From the NCBI RefSeq assembly GCF_000067165.1, contig NC_010162.1, forward strand, positions 12,822,501 to 12,886,500: a stretch of 64,000 nt of DNA, read 5' to 3'. Both the position numbers and the translations under genes were made by a program. Source of the DNA: Sorangium cellulosum So ce56. Lineage in GTDB: Bacteria; Myxococcota_A; Polyangia; Polyangiales; Polyangiaceae. Numbering within the stretch: position 1 is the first letter of the stretch; the number at the start of each line of letters is the position of its first letter. Under the pieces are notes generated by a model, which worked only from the letters and a program-made list of their open reading frames with translations, searched no databases and was not told where the DNA came from. Shown here in pieces: positions 10,376 to 19,345 of the stretch.

Positions 10376-11091
10376 GGCGTCGAGTTCCCGAAGGCGATGG
10401 GGACCTGCATCGGGAGTGGCACCTTCGACTCGAACTTGATCGGCTCCCCGCCAGGCCCGCCGTTCAGGACCAGCGTCACCCACACCTGCGAGGGGAGCCG
10501 GTCGAGCTGCGCCGCCGGCTGCGTCGAGTCCCACGAGTCGACCCACTCCCCGGTGATCGGGTCGAGGTACTGGACATTGAAGCTCTCGATGTCCTCGGCG
10601 AGCACGTTGACGACCCCGCCCCTCGTCGGCTCGGTGTCGATGGTCCTCGCCTCTCGCCGCACGAGATCGAGCCTGTCGCGCTCCGGGTCGCGCGCGCCGA
10701 AATAGCCGATCTCGCACTGATCGGACTCGTGCGCGTTCCGGAGGAGCCTCCGGTGCGCGAACGCGGTGAAATCGACGCGGTCCGCGGGCGACGAGTCGTC
10801 CCCCGTGAAGGCGGTGAGCCGCACGACGATGTTCTTGTCGGCCGGCTGGTGCCTGGACAGGAAGGCCGTCTGGAGCTCGCGCGAGATGCGGGCGATCGCC
10901 GCGCGGCCCTGGTGGTAGCGGTCGCCCATCCGCGCGATGCCCGAGCGCGCGCGGCTCATGCCGTCGAACGCGCCGTAGATGAGCGTCCCGATGAGCGCCA
11001 GGATGCCGACCGAGACGAGGACCTCGAGGAGGGTCACCGCGCGCGAGCGGCCGCGGCGCCTGCGTAGAGAGCTTGGCCTTCGCGTCGCCAC
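10372..11091 (-). CDS. gspJ: Type II secretion minor pseudopilin GspJ
   Basis: 239-aa minor pseudopilin. The start is a GTG at 11091, two bases after the gspI stop, with GGAGGGAG in the gspI 3' end as ribosome-binding site. The prepilin-like N-terminus reads RSRA|VTLLEVLVSVGILALIG, with E23 at the normal +5 position. The residue before the cut is alanine where glycine is standard. The rest is a beta-rich pseudopilin head. GspJ forms the tip complex with GspI and GspK. Upstream residues that are open in frame overlap gspI and do not look coding. Confidence 0.88.
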   Translation of the reverse strand: MATRRPSSLRRRRGRSRAVTLLEVLVSVGILALIGTLIYGAFDGMSRARSGIARMGDRYHQGRAAIARISRELQTAFLSRHQPADKNIVVRLTAFTGDDSSPADRVDFTAFAHRRLLRNAHESDQCEIGYFGARDPERDRLDLVRREARTIDTEPTRGGVVNVLAEDIESFNVQYLDPITGEWVDSWDSTQPAAQLDRLPSQVWVTLVLNGGPGGEPIKFESKVPLPMQVPIAFGNSTP

Positions 11092-11093
11092 GG

Positions 11094-11753
11094 TCAACTC
11101 CCTCCTCCCTGACCGCCCGCGCCCTCGTCGGGCTGGCCCATCTGGGGGATCGTCACCCACTGCACGAGCTCGAACGCGTGCTCTCGAGACCCTTGCTTCC
11201 AGGTCAGCTTGACCGTCACCCGCCGCGCGCTCGCCTCGAAGATGGGCTGGAGCGTCGGCGCGAGCATGTCGACGAACGGCTGCAGGATCCCCGAGATCCC
11301 GCCGCCCGACTCGCCGCCCCCCGCGCCGCCGCCGACCAGCGACTGCGCGAGATCGTTGATGTCGCCGCTCGGGGCCGCGGTGCCGCTCGACTCGCCCGGC
11401 TTGCCGAGCGCCCCGAGCCCCTCGAGGTTGGTGTCGAGGTCCAGATCGCCGTACTTGGGCTCGGGCATCTCGGGCTTCTCGATGCGCCAGCTGCACTTGA
11501 TGTTCGGCGACTCGTCGCCCTCGCAGCACGGCCCGCTGTCGGCCTCGTCGAGCGCCGGCAGGCCGTCCTTGGCGAGCCGCTCCTCGAGCTCGGTCATCTT
11601 GCAGCGCGCGAGCCCGTTCGCGAGGCTGAGGTTCCGCGCGTGCGCCGCGGCCGAGAAGGCGCCCGCCTGCGCGGAGAGGATCGCCGTCAGCCCGAGGCCG
11701 AGGATGGCGACCGCCACCATCACCTCGAGCAGGGTGAAGCCGCGGGCGCGCAT
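11094..11753 (-). CDS. gspI: Type II secretion minor pseudopilin GspI
   Basis: 219-aa minor pseudopilin. The short leader MRARG is cut before F6 (FTLLEVMVAVAILGLG), with the conserved glutamate E10, followed by the hydrophobic helix. The head has an insertion rich in Gly/Ser (GGGAGGGESGGG), so it is longer than typical GspI (about 125 aa). The start overlaps the gspH stop by one base (TGATG at 11751-11755). It nucleates the pseudopilus tip with GspJ and GspK. Confidence 0.9.
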   Translation of the reverse strand: MRARGFTLLEVMVAVAILGLGLTAILSAQAGAFSAAAHARNLSLANGLARCKMTELEERLAKDGLPALDEADSGPCCEGDESPNIKCSWRIEKPEMPEPKYGDLDLDTNLEGLGALGKPGESSGTAAPSGDINDLAQSLVGGGAGGGESGGGISGILQPFVDMLAPTLQPIFEASARRVTVKLTWKQGSREHAFELVQWVTIPQMGQPDEGAGGQGGGS

Positions 11754-12451
11754 CAGAGCCCCGTGTCCTCGCGCTCCGACGCCTCGGCGTCGTCGCGCGG
11801 CCTGGGCATGCTCGCCTTGCCCTTCCTGAGCTCCGTCTTGCCGGTCAGCGGCGAGACGAGCACCGTCATCACCGCGTCCTCGGTCTCCCCGCCGCCCAGG
11901 CTGAGCTGGATCGCGGCGTGCTCGGTCTGGCCTCCGGGCCAGAAGTAGAGATACGCCCGCCCCTCCGTCACGGGCTCGTCCTGGTGTCCGGTCTCCACCT
12001 GGAGGAAGCGCACGCCGCTCGACAGCTCCTTGCCGGGCCTGTCCTTCTCGGGGTTGAAGCCGTACGCCTTCGCCGGCTCGAACGAGGGCCGCGGCGCGCG
12101 CGGCCCCTTCAGGATCGCCTCGGCCTCCGCCGTGGCCGCCTTCTCGGCCTCCGTCGCCGCGGCGGCGCCGCCGGCCCGATCGTTCCGCTCGACGAGCAGC
12201 TCACCCGCGGATTCCTCGAGCACGATCATCCGCTCCTCGAAATCGAAGACCAGCCGCACCGGCTTCGACTTCGCGTTCGCGTGGGCGTAGGCGACCCTGA
12301 CGGCGCCCGCGAGCAGCGCCGCGCTGCGCTTCAGCCGCGCGCTCGTGACCGCGCCCATGCCGAGCATGACCGAGCCGCTGATGAGCGCGATCACCGTGAC
12401 GGTGATCAGCACCTCGACCAGCGTGAGTCCCCTCGTGCGACGGCGTGCCAT
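11753..12451 (-). CDS. gspH: Type II secretion minor pseudopilin GspH
   Basis: 232-aa pseudopilin. The leader MARRRTRG is cut before L9 (LTLVEVLITVTVIALISG), with E13 at +5. The head matches the GspH pattern (RSAALLAGAVRVAYAHANAKSKPVRLVFDFE). A 40-residue Ala/Glu-rich insertion sits in the middle of the head. The gene follows gspG by 24 bases. GspH sits below the tip complex on the periplasmic pseudopilus. Confidence 0.88.
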   Translation of the reverse strand: MARRRTRGLTLVEVLITVTVIALISGSVMLGMGAVTSARLKRSAALLAGAVRVAYAHANAKSKPVRLVFDFEERMIVLEESAGELLVERNDRAGGAAAATEAEKAATAEAEAILKGPRAPRPSFEPAKAYGFNPEKDRPGKELSSGVRFLQVETGHQDEPVTEGRAYLYFWPGGQTEHAAIQLSLGGGETEDAVMTVLVSPLTGKTELRKGKASMPRPRDDAEASEREDTGL

Positions 12452-12475
12452 GGGCGCTCCTGCTCCCGCGCGGCG

Positions 12476-12925
12476 CTACATCTCCGCGATCTTGTTGAGA
12501 TCCGACTGCTTCATGTCATCCCGGATGTCGTCCGGGGTGTTCTCTTTCCTGTCGTCGCCGGACGAGATGACATGGACGTCGTTGTTCTCGTCACACCTGA
12601 TCTTGTAGGGCTGGCCCCAGGGATCGTCCGTCTTGTTGCCGTCGATCTGCTTCGCGCTGACCAGCGCCTGGATCGTCGGGCACCCTTCGCTGCCCGCCCC
12701 GAGCTGCTGATACTGCTCGGCGGCGCTCTTGATGATCGTCGCCCCGGTATAGGCGCTCTTGACGCGCGACTGCTTGAGCTTCGGCCACACCACGAGCGTG
12801 GCGCCGCCGGCGATGATCGCCATGATCGTCACGACGATGAGCACCTCGACCAGGGTCACGCCCCGCGAGAGCCTCCGGCTCAGCCGTCGAATCCTTCTTG
12901 CGCTGCTTGCTCTGTTCGTCTCCAT
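12476..12925 (-). CDS. gspG: Type II secretion major pseudopilin GspG
   Basis: 149-aa major pseudopilin, the main subunit of the periplasmic piston. A long basic leader is cut at RG|VTLVEVLIVVTIMAIIAGG (G22/V23, E27). The head has the usual GspG features: KSAAEQYQ helix, DPWGQPY loop, and an acidic C-terminal loop (SSGDDRKENTPDDI) that fits the calcium site known in the family. Length is normal. It follows the second GspG-like gene by three bases. Confidence 0.94.
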   Translation of the reverse strand: METNRASSARRIRRLSRRLSRGVTLVEVLIVVTIMAIIAGGATLVVWPKLKQSRVKSAYTGATIIKSAAEQYQQLGAGSEGCPTIQALVSAKQIDGNKTDDPWGQPYKIRCDENNDVHVISSGDDRKENTPDDIRDDMKQSDLNKIAEM

Positions 12926-12928
12926 CTC

Positions 12929-13348
12929 TCACTCCACCCTGTCAAGGCCGCCTATTTCGCCGTCCGGTCCGTCGCTCATGAGATCGTATCCGTCCGGATC
13001 CTTTCTTCCGGGACAGGTGAGCCGGAGCGGCCTGCCCCACGCGTCGACCGGGTCGATCGCGAGGTATCCCTCGCGCTTCAGCTCTTCCAGGGAGCCCGGG
13101 CACCGCCGCTCGTGATCGGCGCGGTACAGGGTGATCGCCCCGTGGACGACGGACAACGTGGCGCGGGTCGATCGAATTCCCACGAGCCGCCGCTCGCGCG
13201 CGCCGAGGAGCAGCAGGAGGACCGCCATCGCGAGGCCCGCGGCGAAGGGCCTCGCCCGCGCCATGCCGGTCCGCCGGAAGAGCCCGCCGCCGCGCTCCCA
13301 GGGGAAGAAGATCGTGCTCTCTCGCTGCCTGCGCCGCCCCATAGCCAC
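12929..13348 (-). CDS. Second GspG-like membrane protein in the gsp operon
   Basis: 139-aa protein. After a basic start it has one hydrophobic segment (FAAGLAMAVLLLLLGA, about 35-50) and then a short head resembling the GspG C-terminus (DPVDAWGRPLRLTCPG and DLMSDGPDGEIGG, the calcium-loop region). It lacks a prepilin cleavage site: no G|FTLLE-type sequence is present, so it cannot be processed as a normal pseudopilin. GTG 13348 directly follows the gspF stop; an ATG at 13342 is an equally good start. It is probably a membrane-anchored GspG homologue. Its function is unknown. Confidence 0.7.
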   Translation of the reverse strand: MAMGRRRQRESTIFFPWERGGGLFRRTGMARARPFAAGLAMAVLLLLLGARERRLVGIRSTRATLSVVHGAITLYRADHERRCPGSLEELKREGYLAIDPVDAWGRPLRLTCPGRKDPDGYDLMSDGPDGEIGGLDRVE

Positions 13349-14575
13349 CTACCCGACGAAGCTCGACATCTGGATGAGCGGCATGAGGATGGATATCGCG
13401 ATGAACGCGACCGCGCCGCCCATGATGACGATCATGAGCGGCTCGAGCAGGCTCGTGAGCACCTGGACCCGGGTCTCCACGGCGGAGTCGTAGGCGTTGG
13501 CGACGTTCTCCAGCATCGCCTCCAGCTGCCCGCTCCTCTCGCCGATGGCGATCATGTGGGTGACGATCGGCGGGAACCGGCCGCTCCGCTTCAGCGGCTC
13601 GGCGATGCTCTGGCCCTCGCGGATCGACGCGATGGCGTCGACGATGACCTTCTCCAGGGCGGCGTTGCCGAGCACGCTCCGCACGATATCCATCGCGCTG
13701 AGGAGCGCGACGCCCGACGACAGCAGGGTCGCGAGGGTCCGCGAGAAGCGCGCGATGGACAGCATCTGGATGAGCTTGCCGAAGATGGGCGCCTGCAGCA
13801 CGAACGTGTCCCACGCGAGGCGGCCCTTCGGCGTCCGCACCCAGCGGCGGAACCCGTACACCGCGCCCACGAGCGCGAGCAGGACGAGCCACCAGTAGCT
13901 CGAGGCGAACGCCGACGTGCCGATGAGCGCCGCCGTGTACCAGGGCAGCGCCTGGTCCATGGAGGCGAAGATGCCGGTCACGTTCGGCACGACCGCGACC
14001 ATGAGGACCGAGATGAGCCCGATGCCGATGAGCGCCATCAGCGCGGGGTAGGCGAGGGCGGCGGTCACCTTGCCCACGAGCTTCGCCTGGTTCTCCATGA
14101 AGACGGTCAGGCGGGTCAGCACGCCCTCGAGCGTGCCGGACGCCTCGCCGGCGCGCACCATGCTCACGTAGAGCGGCGGGAAGACCGAAGGGTGCGCCTC
14201 GAGGGCCTTGGCGAAGCTCGTGCCTTCGCGCACCTGCTCGCGCACCTGCGTGAGCACCTTCTTCAGCGACTCCTTCTCGACCTGCTCGATGAGCGCGTTG
14301 AGCGACTCGAAGAGCGGGATGCCGGCGCCGATGAGCGTCGCGAGCTGGCGGGTCATCACGGCGACGTCCGACGTCGAGGGGCGGCCCGCGAAGGCGAAGA
14401 TCTTGAGATCGCGCTTCGCCTTCGCCTTCGCGGCCTGCTCCTCGGTCGCGCCGGTGAGCATGATGCCGTCCTTGCGCAGGGCGGCCCGGAGGGCCTTCGC
14501 GTTCTCCGCGTCGCGGACCCCTTTGACCGGCTTGCCGGTGCCGACGAGGATGCCTTTGTACTCGAATACCGCCAC
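13349..14575 (-). CDS. gspF: Type II secretion inner-membrane platform protein GspF
   Basis: 408-aa polytopic platform protein of the GspF/PilC family. Two homologous cytoplasmic helical domains occur at about 70-170 (TRQLATLIGAGIPLFESL) and about 270-375 (FSRTLATLLSSGVALLSAMD). Membrane segments are near 172-197, 218-240 and 378-402. Length and layout are normal for the family. It couples GspE ATP hydrolysis to pseudopilin extrusion. It follows gspE with eight bases between. Confidence 0.95.
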   Translation of the reverse strand: MAVFEYKGILVGTGKPVKGVRDAENAKALRAALRKDGIMLTGATEEQAAKAKAKRDLKIFAFAGRPSTSDVAVMTRQLATLIGAGIPLFESLNALIEQVEKESLKKVLTQVREQVREGTSFAKALEAHPSVFPPLYVSMVRAGEASGTLEGVLTRLTVFMENQAKLVGKVTAALAYPALMALIGIGLISVLMVAVVPNVTGIFASMDQALPWYTAALIGTSAFASSYWWLVLLALVGAVYGFRRWVRTPKGRLAWDTFVLQAPIFGKLIQMLSIARFSRTLATLLSSGVALLSAMDIVRSVLGNAALEKVIVDAIASIREGQSIAEPLKRSGRFPPIVTHMIAIGERSGQLEAMLENVANAYDSAVETRVQVLTSLLEPLMIVIMGGAVAFIAISILMPLIQMSSFVG

Positions 14576-14583
14576 GGCCTTCC

Positions 14584-16362
14584 CTACTCGTCGACGATGA
14601 CGTCTTCCTGCGTCGCCGCGAGGACCTCCTCGACGGTGGTGATGCCCTTGAGCACCTTGCGCGCCCCGTCGTCCCGGAGCGTATCCATCCCCTGGGAGAT
14701 CGCGACCCGCTTGATGGTCTGCGCGTCCGCGCTCTTCAGGATGTGCGGGCCCACGGCGTCGTCGACGACCATCAGCTCATAGATGCCCCGCCGGCCGATG
14801 AAGCCCTTCTGGTTGCAGGCGTCGCAGCCCCCGGGCTTGTAGAACACGGCCCGGTCGATGTCCTGACCGATGTAATCGTATTTCTGTCCGTGCACGCTGT
14901 AGCGGCTCGAGAGCTTTCGCCGCGCCTTCCAGGCGAGCCGGTCCTCGTCGAGGCCGAGCTGCTGCAGCTCGTAATCGGAGGGCCGGTAGGGGACCTTGCA
15001 CGCCGGGCACAGCAGGCGCACGAGGCGCTGGGCGAGGATGCCGATCACGCTGCTCCGCACGAGGAACGGCTCGATCTCCATCTCGACGAGGCGGGTCACG
15101 GCGGCGGCCGCGTCGTTCGTGTGGAGGGTCGAGAGCACCAGGTGGCCGGTCAGCGACGCGTGGATGGCGATCTCGGCGGTCTCCTTGTCGCGGATCTCGC
15201 CGACCATGATCACGTCCGGATCCTGGCGGAGGAACGCGCGGAGCGCCGAGGCGAAGGTGAGCCCGATCCCGGGGTGGACGTGGATCTGGTGGATGCCGCC
15301 GATCTCGTACTCGACCGGGTCCTCGGCCGTGAGGATGTTCCGGCTGGGCTCGTTGATCCGGTTGAGGCAGGCGTAGAGCGTCGTCGTCTTGCCGCTGCCG
15401 GTCGGGCCGGTGACGAGGATGATGCCGTCCGGCCGCTGGATGAGCGCGTCCATGATGGCGTACTCGCGCGGCGCGAAGCCGAGATCGTCGAGCCCGAGCA
15501 GGACCGACGCCTTGTGCAGGATGCGCATCACGATCCGCTCGAAGCCGCGGCTCGTCGGCACGGTCGAGACGCGGATGTCGACGCTCTTGCCCGCGATCTT
15601 CAGCGTGATGCGGCCGTCCTGCGGGAGCCGCTTCTCGGCGATGTTGAGCGCCGCCATGATCTTCACGCGGGCGATGATCGGCGCCATGAACTGCTTCGAG
15701 GCGCGCTTCGCGACGTAGAGCTCGCCGTCGATCCGGTAGCGGACGACGACGTCGCGCTCCTCGGGCTCGATGTGGATGTCGCTCGCCCGCTCGCGGACCG
15801 CCTGCGCGAAGAGGCCGTTGACCCAGGCGATGATCGGGGCGTCGTCGTCCGAGTCGATGATGTCGACGAGGTTGTCCTCCTCGAGCGCCGTGTCGCCCTC
15901 GAGCTTCGCGCCGCCGTCCTCCTTGCGCTCCCAGATGCGGTTGATCGCGTTCAGCACCGCGTCGCTCGTGGCGACCGCGATCTCGACGGGCTTGCCGAAC
16001 AGCGCCCGCACGTCGTCGATCGCCGTCGTGTCGAGGGGGTCGGCGACGGCGCAGTAGACGACCCCGTCGTGCTCGGCGAGCGGCAGGATCTTGTGCTGCT
16101 TGGCGTAGGTGATGGGCACCCGGCTCGCGAGCTCGAGCGGCACCGCGTCGATGTCGATGCGCGGGAGGAGGCCGACCTCGCACTCCTCCGCGAGCGCCTT
16201 GGCGATGCTCGCCTCGTCGGCGATGTTGGACGAGACGATGAGGTCCGCGAGCGGCTGGCCGCGCTCGCGGACGGTGTCGTAGAGCGGCGCGAGCCGCTCC
16301 GCGGGGACGACGCCCCGCCGGATCAGGATCTCGCCGAGGTACTGCTGCTGCTGCAGGCTCAT
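14584..16362 (-). CDS. gspE: Type II secretion ATPase GspE
   Basis: 592-aa cytoplasmic ATPase powering secretion. An N-terminal domain (about 1-140) binds GspL. The ATPase core has Walker A GPTGSGKTT at 319-327, an Asp box (AEDPVEYE), Walker B VIMVGEIRD, a His box (STLHTNDA) and a C-terminal zinc module with two CxxC pairs (C452/C455, C513/C516). All catalytic parts are intact. ATG 16362 overlaps the gspD stop (ATGA at 16359-16362), which settles the start; longer in-frame extensions run antisense-like through gspD. Confidence 0.96.
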   Translation of the reverse strand: MSLQQQQYLGEILIRRGVVPAERLAPLYDTVRERGQPLADLIVSSNIADEASIAKALAEECEVGLLPRIDIDAVPLELASRVPITYAKQHKILPLAEHDGVVYCAVADPLDTTAIDDVRALFGKPVEIAVATSDAVLNAINRIWERKEDGGAKLEGDTALEEDNLVDIIDSDDDAPIIAWVNGLFAQAVRERASDIHIEPEERDVVVRYRIDGELYVAKRASKQFMAPIIARVKIMAALNIAEKRLPQDGRITLKIAGKSVDIRVSTVPTSRGFERIVMRILHKASVLLGLDDLGFAPREYAIMDALIQRPDGIILVTGPTGSGKTTTLYACLNRINEPSRNILTAEDPVEYEIGGIHQIHVHPGIGLTFASALRAFLRQDPDVIMVGEIRDKETAEIAIHASLTGHLVLSTLHTNDAAAAVTRLVEMEIEPFLVRSSVIGILAQRLVRLLCPACKVPYRPSDYELQQLGLDEDRLAWKARRKLSSRYSVHGQKYDYIGQDIDRAVFYKPGGCDACNQKGFIGRRGIYELMVVDDAVGPHILKSADAQTIKRVAISQGMDTLRDDGARKVLKGITTVEEVLAATQEDVIVDE

Positions 16363-18953
16363 TCCACGCGCTCCATCTGCCGTCCGCCGCCCGGCGGCCG
16401 CCGCGTGGGCCGCGGCGGCGGGGCGCCGTTCGGCGGCGGCGGCAGCTGGGCCGGCTCGCCCTCCATGTCGACCGCGCCGGGCTGCATGTGCACGGCGCCG
16501 GTGGCCTTGCCGCCGAACGTCGGCAGGCCGACCGGATCCACCGGCACGTGCTCGCGCGGCCCCTTCGGGCGCGCCTCCTCCTCGAGGCGCGCCCGCTCCT
16601 CCTCGGCCAGCATCGACTGGCGGATGTCCTCGAGGAGCCCGTTCGCGCGGCCGAAGTCGCGCGGCGGCTCCCATGCGGCGCTCTCGCTGAAGACGAAGTA
16701 ACGGTCGATGAACTCCTGCCGCTCCTGCATCTTGCGCTCGAAGATGGTCCGGAGGTCGTCCTGGTCGCGGATCACGTAGGGCGTCAGCACGAGGAGGAGG
16801 TTCGTCTTCGTCTTGGTCTTGACCCGCTGCCGGAAGAGGAACCCGAGCACCGGGATGTCGCCCAGCACGGGGATCTTCGTCTCCGAGGTGGTCATGCCGT
16901 CGCGCATGAGGCCGCCGATCACGACCGTCTGCTGGTCCCGGACGACGAGCGTGGTGCTCGCGGTGCGCTTGTTGATGGGGATCGCGCCGAGCGCGCCCTC
17001 GAGGGGGGCGCCGGCGTCGGAGATCTCCTCGGAGAGCTCCAGCCGCACCTGGTCCGAGTCGTTGACGTGGGGGACGACCTTGATCTTCGTGCCGACGTCC
17101 TGGCGCGCGGCGGTGCCGCCGACGCCGCCGAGGCCGCCGAGCAGGCCGGCGAGCCCGCCGAGCCCGCCCGCCGCGGCGCCCGCGCCGCCCGCGAGGCTCG
17201 CGAGCTGGTTGAGCCCGCCGCCGCCCACGTTGGTCTGGAGCGGGATGTTCTGGCCGATCGAGATCTCGGCCGCCACGTTGTCGGTCGCGAGGATGTGCGG
17301 CGTCGCGAGGACGTTGGAGTCGCCGTCCTGGGCCAGCGCGTGCAGGACGACGCCGAACGCGGGGATCGAGATGCCCGTCCCGAGGATGTTGTTCGAGCCC
17401 GTGATCGCGGGGCCCTTGATGCCCAGCGCGAGCGCGCCGAGCTGCGCCGGCAGGCCGATGACGGACTGGCGGATGTTGTTGCCGCCGTAGACGACGCTGT
17501 CGTCCGGGTTCAGGCCGTTGAACGGCGCGCCGGCGTGGTAGCCGATGCCGAAATCGAGCGAGCGGCTGACGTTCACGTCCATGATCACGGCCTCGATGAA
17601 CACCTGCCGCCGCGGCTCGTCGAGCTCGTCGATCACGGCGCGCAGCTGGGCGTAATCGTGGGGCGACGACGTGATGAGGAGCTTGTTGCTCGCCTCGTCG
17701 CAGGTGACCTTGACCTGCCCCTCGAAGATGTCGTCGGTCGAGCCGGGCACCGCCGGGGCGGCGCGCGCGCCCGGCCTGCCGCCCACGGGCGCGCCGCCGC
17801 CGCTCCCGCCGCTGAGGACCTGGTTCAGCGTCGCCGACAGCTCCTTGCAGCCGGCGTGCTGGAGCGAGAGCACGTGCACCTGCCCCTCGCCCGTCTGCGC
17901 CACGTCGAGGCGCTTCAGGATGCCGAGGACGCGCAGGTAGTCCGGCTCGGTGGCGGTGATGATGAGGGAGTTGGTCCTGTCGTCCGCGATGATGCGGGCG
18001 CCGGTGCCGCCGGCGCCGCCGGCGCCGCCCCTGCCGGGCCGGCCGCCGCCCGCCGCGCCCCGGCTCGGGTCGACGATCTCGTTCAGCTTGGTCGCGACCT
18101 CCGCCGCGGAGCCGTAATGAACGGGCTGCACCCAGAGCTGATCGCCGGCGCCGCCGACGTCGATCTCCTCGACGATCCGGAGCATGCGCTGGATGTTCGT
18201 CCCGGTGTCCGTGATGATGAGCAGGTTGCCGGGCGGGTAGACGGTGACGTCGCCGTCCTTCGATTTGAACTTGCTCAGGACGCCGCCCGCCTCGTTGGCG
18301 TCGATATGGGACAGCCGGTACATGCGGGTGACGAACCGGTCCTCCGCGGGCACGGGCGCGGCGGTCCCGAACACGGGCGTCGTCTCGGACACCGCGCCCG
18401 GCGTCTCCACGATCTTGAGGAAGCGGCCGTGGGGGATGACGGTGAGATCGTTCGAGGCGAGGATCGCCAGGAACGCGCTGTACGCCTCGGCGACGGTCAC
18501 CTTCTCCGGCGCGTACACCGTGGCCTTGATCTGCCGGAGCTTGCCGCCGTAGATGAAGCGGCGCCCGGTGATGTTGCTGATGGCCTTCACGAGCTCGGGG
18601 AGGTCGGCCTCGTCGAGGTTGAAGCTGACCTTGTAGCCGCCGGGCTTCGGCTTGAACTCGATCTCCTGGACCCCTTGCTTGACCGCGGCGAGCGGGTCGT
18701 CCCCGGCGTCGGCCGGGGCGCCCGGCGCGGCTGCGCCCGGCGCGCCAGCTGGCGGAGCGCCTGCGGCCGGCGCGCCCGGCGCAGGGCGGGCGGGCGGCGG
18801 GACCTGGCCGGGGGTCCGCAGCACGGGGGCGCCGCGGTTCGCGGGCTGCGCTGCGGCGGGCGGCGCCGCGGCGGCGAGCACGAGCGCCGCCACCGGCGCG
18901 GCGAGGAGCCTCCTCCGGAGGCAGCAGGATCGCTCGAGGGTCGTCATCACCAT
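16359..18953 (-). CDS. gspD: Type II secretion outer-membrane secretin GspD
   Basis: 864-aa secretin forming the outer-membrane gate. A signal peptide ends near residue 35 (PPAAAQ). A Pro/Ala/Gly-rich linker follows, then the periplasmic N0 and N1-N3 ring domains (FNLDEADLPELVKAISNITG; several VQPVHYGSA and VHVLSLQHA repeats separated by Gly-rich loops). The secretin core is VFIEAVIMDV to LLVLTPYVI. The C-terminal 120 residues are charged then proline-rich, an extension beyond the core. The start is at 18953 or an in-frame ATG two codons later. Confidence 0.95.
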   Translation of the reverse strand: MVMTTLERSCCLRRRLLAAPVAALVLAAAAPPAAAQPANRGAPVLRTPGQVPPPARPAPGAPAAGAPPAGAPGAAAPGAPADAGDDPLAAVKQGVQEIEFKPKPGGYKVSFNLDEADLPELVKAISNITGRRFIYGGKLRQIKATVYAPEKVTVAEAYSAFLAILASNDLTVIPHGRFLKIVETPGAVSETTPVFGTAAPVPAEDRFVTRMYRLSHIDANEAGGVLSKFKSKDGDVTVYPPGNLLIITDTGTNIQRMLRIVEEIDVGGAGDQLWVQPVHYGSAAEVATKLNEIVDPSRGAAGGGRPGRGGAGGAGGTGARIIADDRTNSLIITATEPDYLRVLGILKRLDVAQTGEGQVHVLSLQHAGCKELSATLNQVLSGGSGGGAPVGGRPGARAAPAVPGSTDDIFEGQVKVTCDEASNKLLITSSPHDYAQLRAVIDELDEPRRQVFIEAVIMDVNVSRSLDFGIGYHAGAPFNGLNPDDSVVYGGNNIRQSVIGLPAQLGALALGIKGPAITGSNNILGTGISIPAFGVVLHALAQDGDSNVLATPHILATDNVAAEISIGQNIPLQTNVGGGGLNQLASLAGGAGAAAGGLGGLAGLLGGLGGVGGTAARQDVGTKIKVVPHVNDSDQVRLELSEEISDAGAPLEGALGAIPINKRTASTTLVVRDQQTVVIGGLMRDGMTTSETKIPVLGDIPVLGFLFRQRVKTKTKTNLLLVLTPYVIRDQDDLRTIFERKMQERQEFIDRYFVFSESAAWEPPRDFGRANGLLEDIRQSMLAEEERARLEEEARPKGPREHVPVDPVGLPTFGGKATGAVHMQPGAVDMEGEPAQLPPPPNGAPPPRPTRRPPGGGRQMERVE

Positions 18954-19004
18954 CAGTCGACTCGATATTCTCTGCGTTGGTTGGTCGTGGGGAGGCGGCG
19001 CCGC

Positions 19005-19304
19005 TCAGTCAGCGTTCTGCGCGCTTTCGCGCGCGGCCGGCGAGGAGGGCCGCGGCCGCTTCGAGCGGGAGGTCTTGCCCAGGGCGGTCTTGCTCGCGCT
19101 GGCGGAGGCCTCGCTGTCGGCCTCCTCCGTCGCGTCCGTCGCGGACTCTTTGTCGTGGGGCGGCAGGACGGCCTTGGCGATCGACACGAGGACGAGGCTC
19201 ATGACCCCGACGAACGTGAGCGAGCCGAGGACGAACGTGCCGATCACCATCAGCGTCCGCCGGAGCAGGCTCCCCTCGTTCAGCGTCCCTATCCATCGCG
19301 CCAT
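19005..19304 (-). CDS. Small single-pass membrane protein between gspC and gspD
   Basis: 99-aa protein with one membrane segment at about 17-45 (LMVIGTFVLGSLTFVGVMSL). A polar C-terminal half rich in Ser, Ala, Lys and Asp looks disordered. No family is recognised. It sits between gspC (41 bases upstream) and gspD (51 bases downstream) on the same strand, with coding-type base use, so it is a real operon member. An assembly or anchoring role in secretion is inference from position only. Confidence 0.7.
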   Translation of the reverse strand: MARWIGTLNEGSLLRRTLMVIGTFVLGSLTFVGVMSLVLVSIAKAVLPPHDKESATDATEEADSEASASASKTALGKTSRSKRPRPSSPAARESAQNAD

Positions 19305-19345
19305 GCCGCTACCCTGCTTTCGTCCCTGGATTCAGTCCGGAGCGC

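Noticed and set aside
7454..10705. Long plus-strand open frame opposite gspL and gspK
   Set aside because: It is a GC-driven shadow frame; gspL and gspK have clear family motifs on the minus strand.
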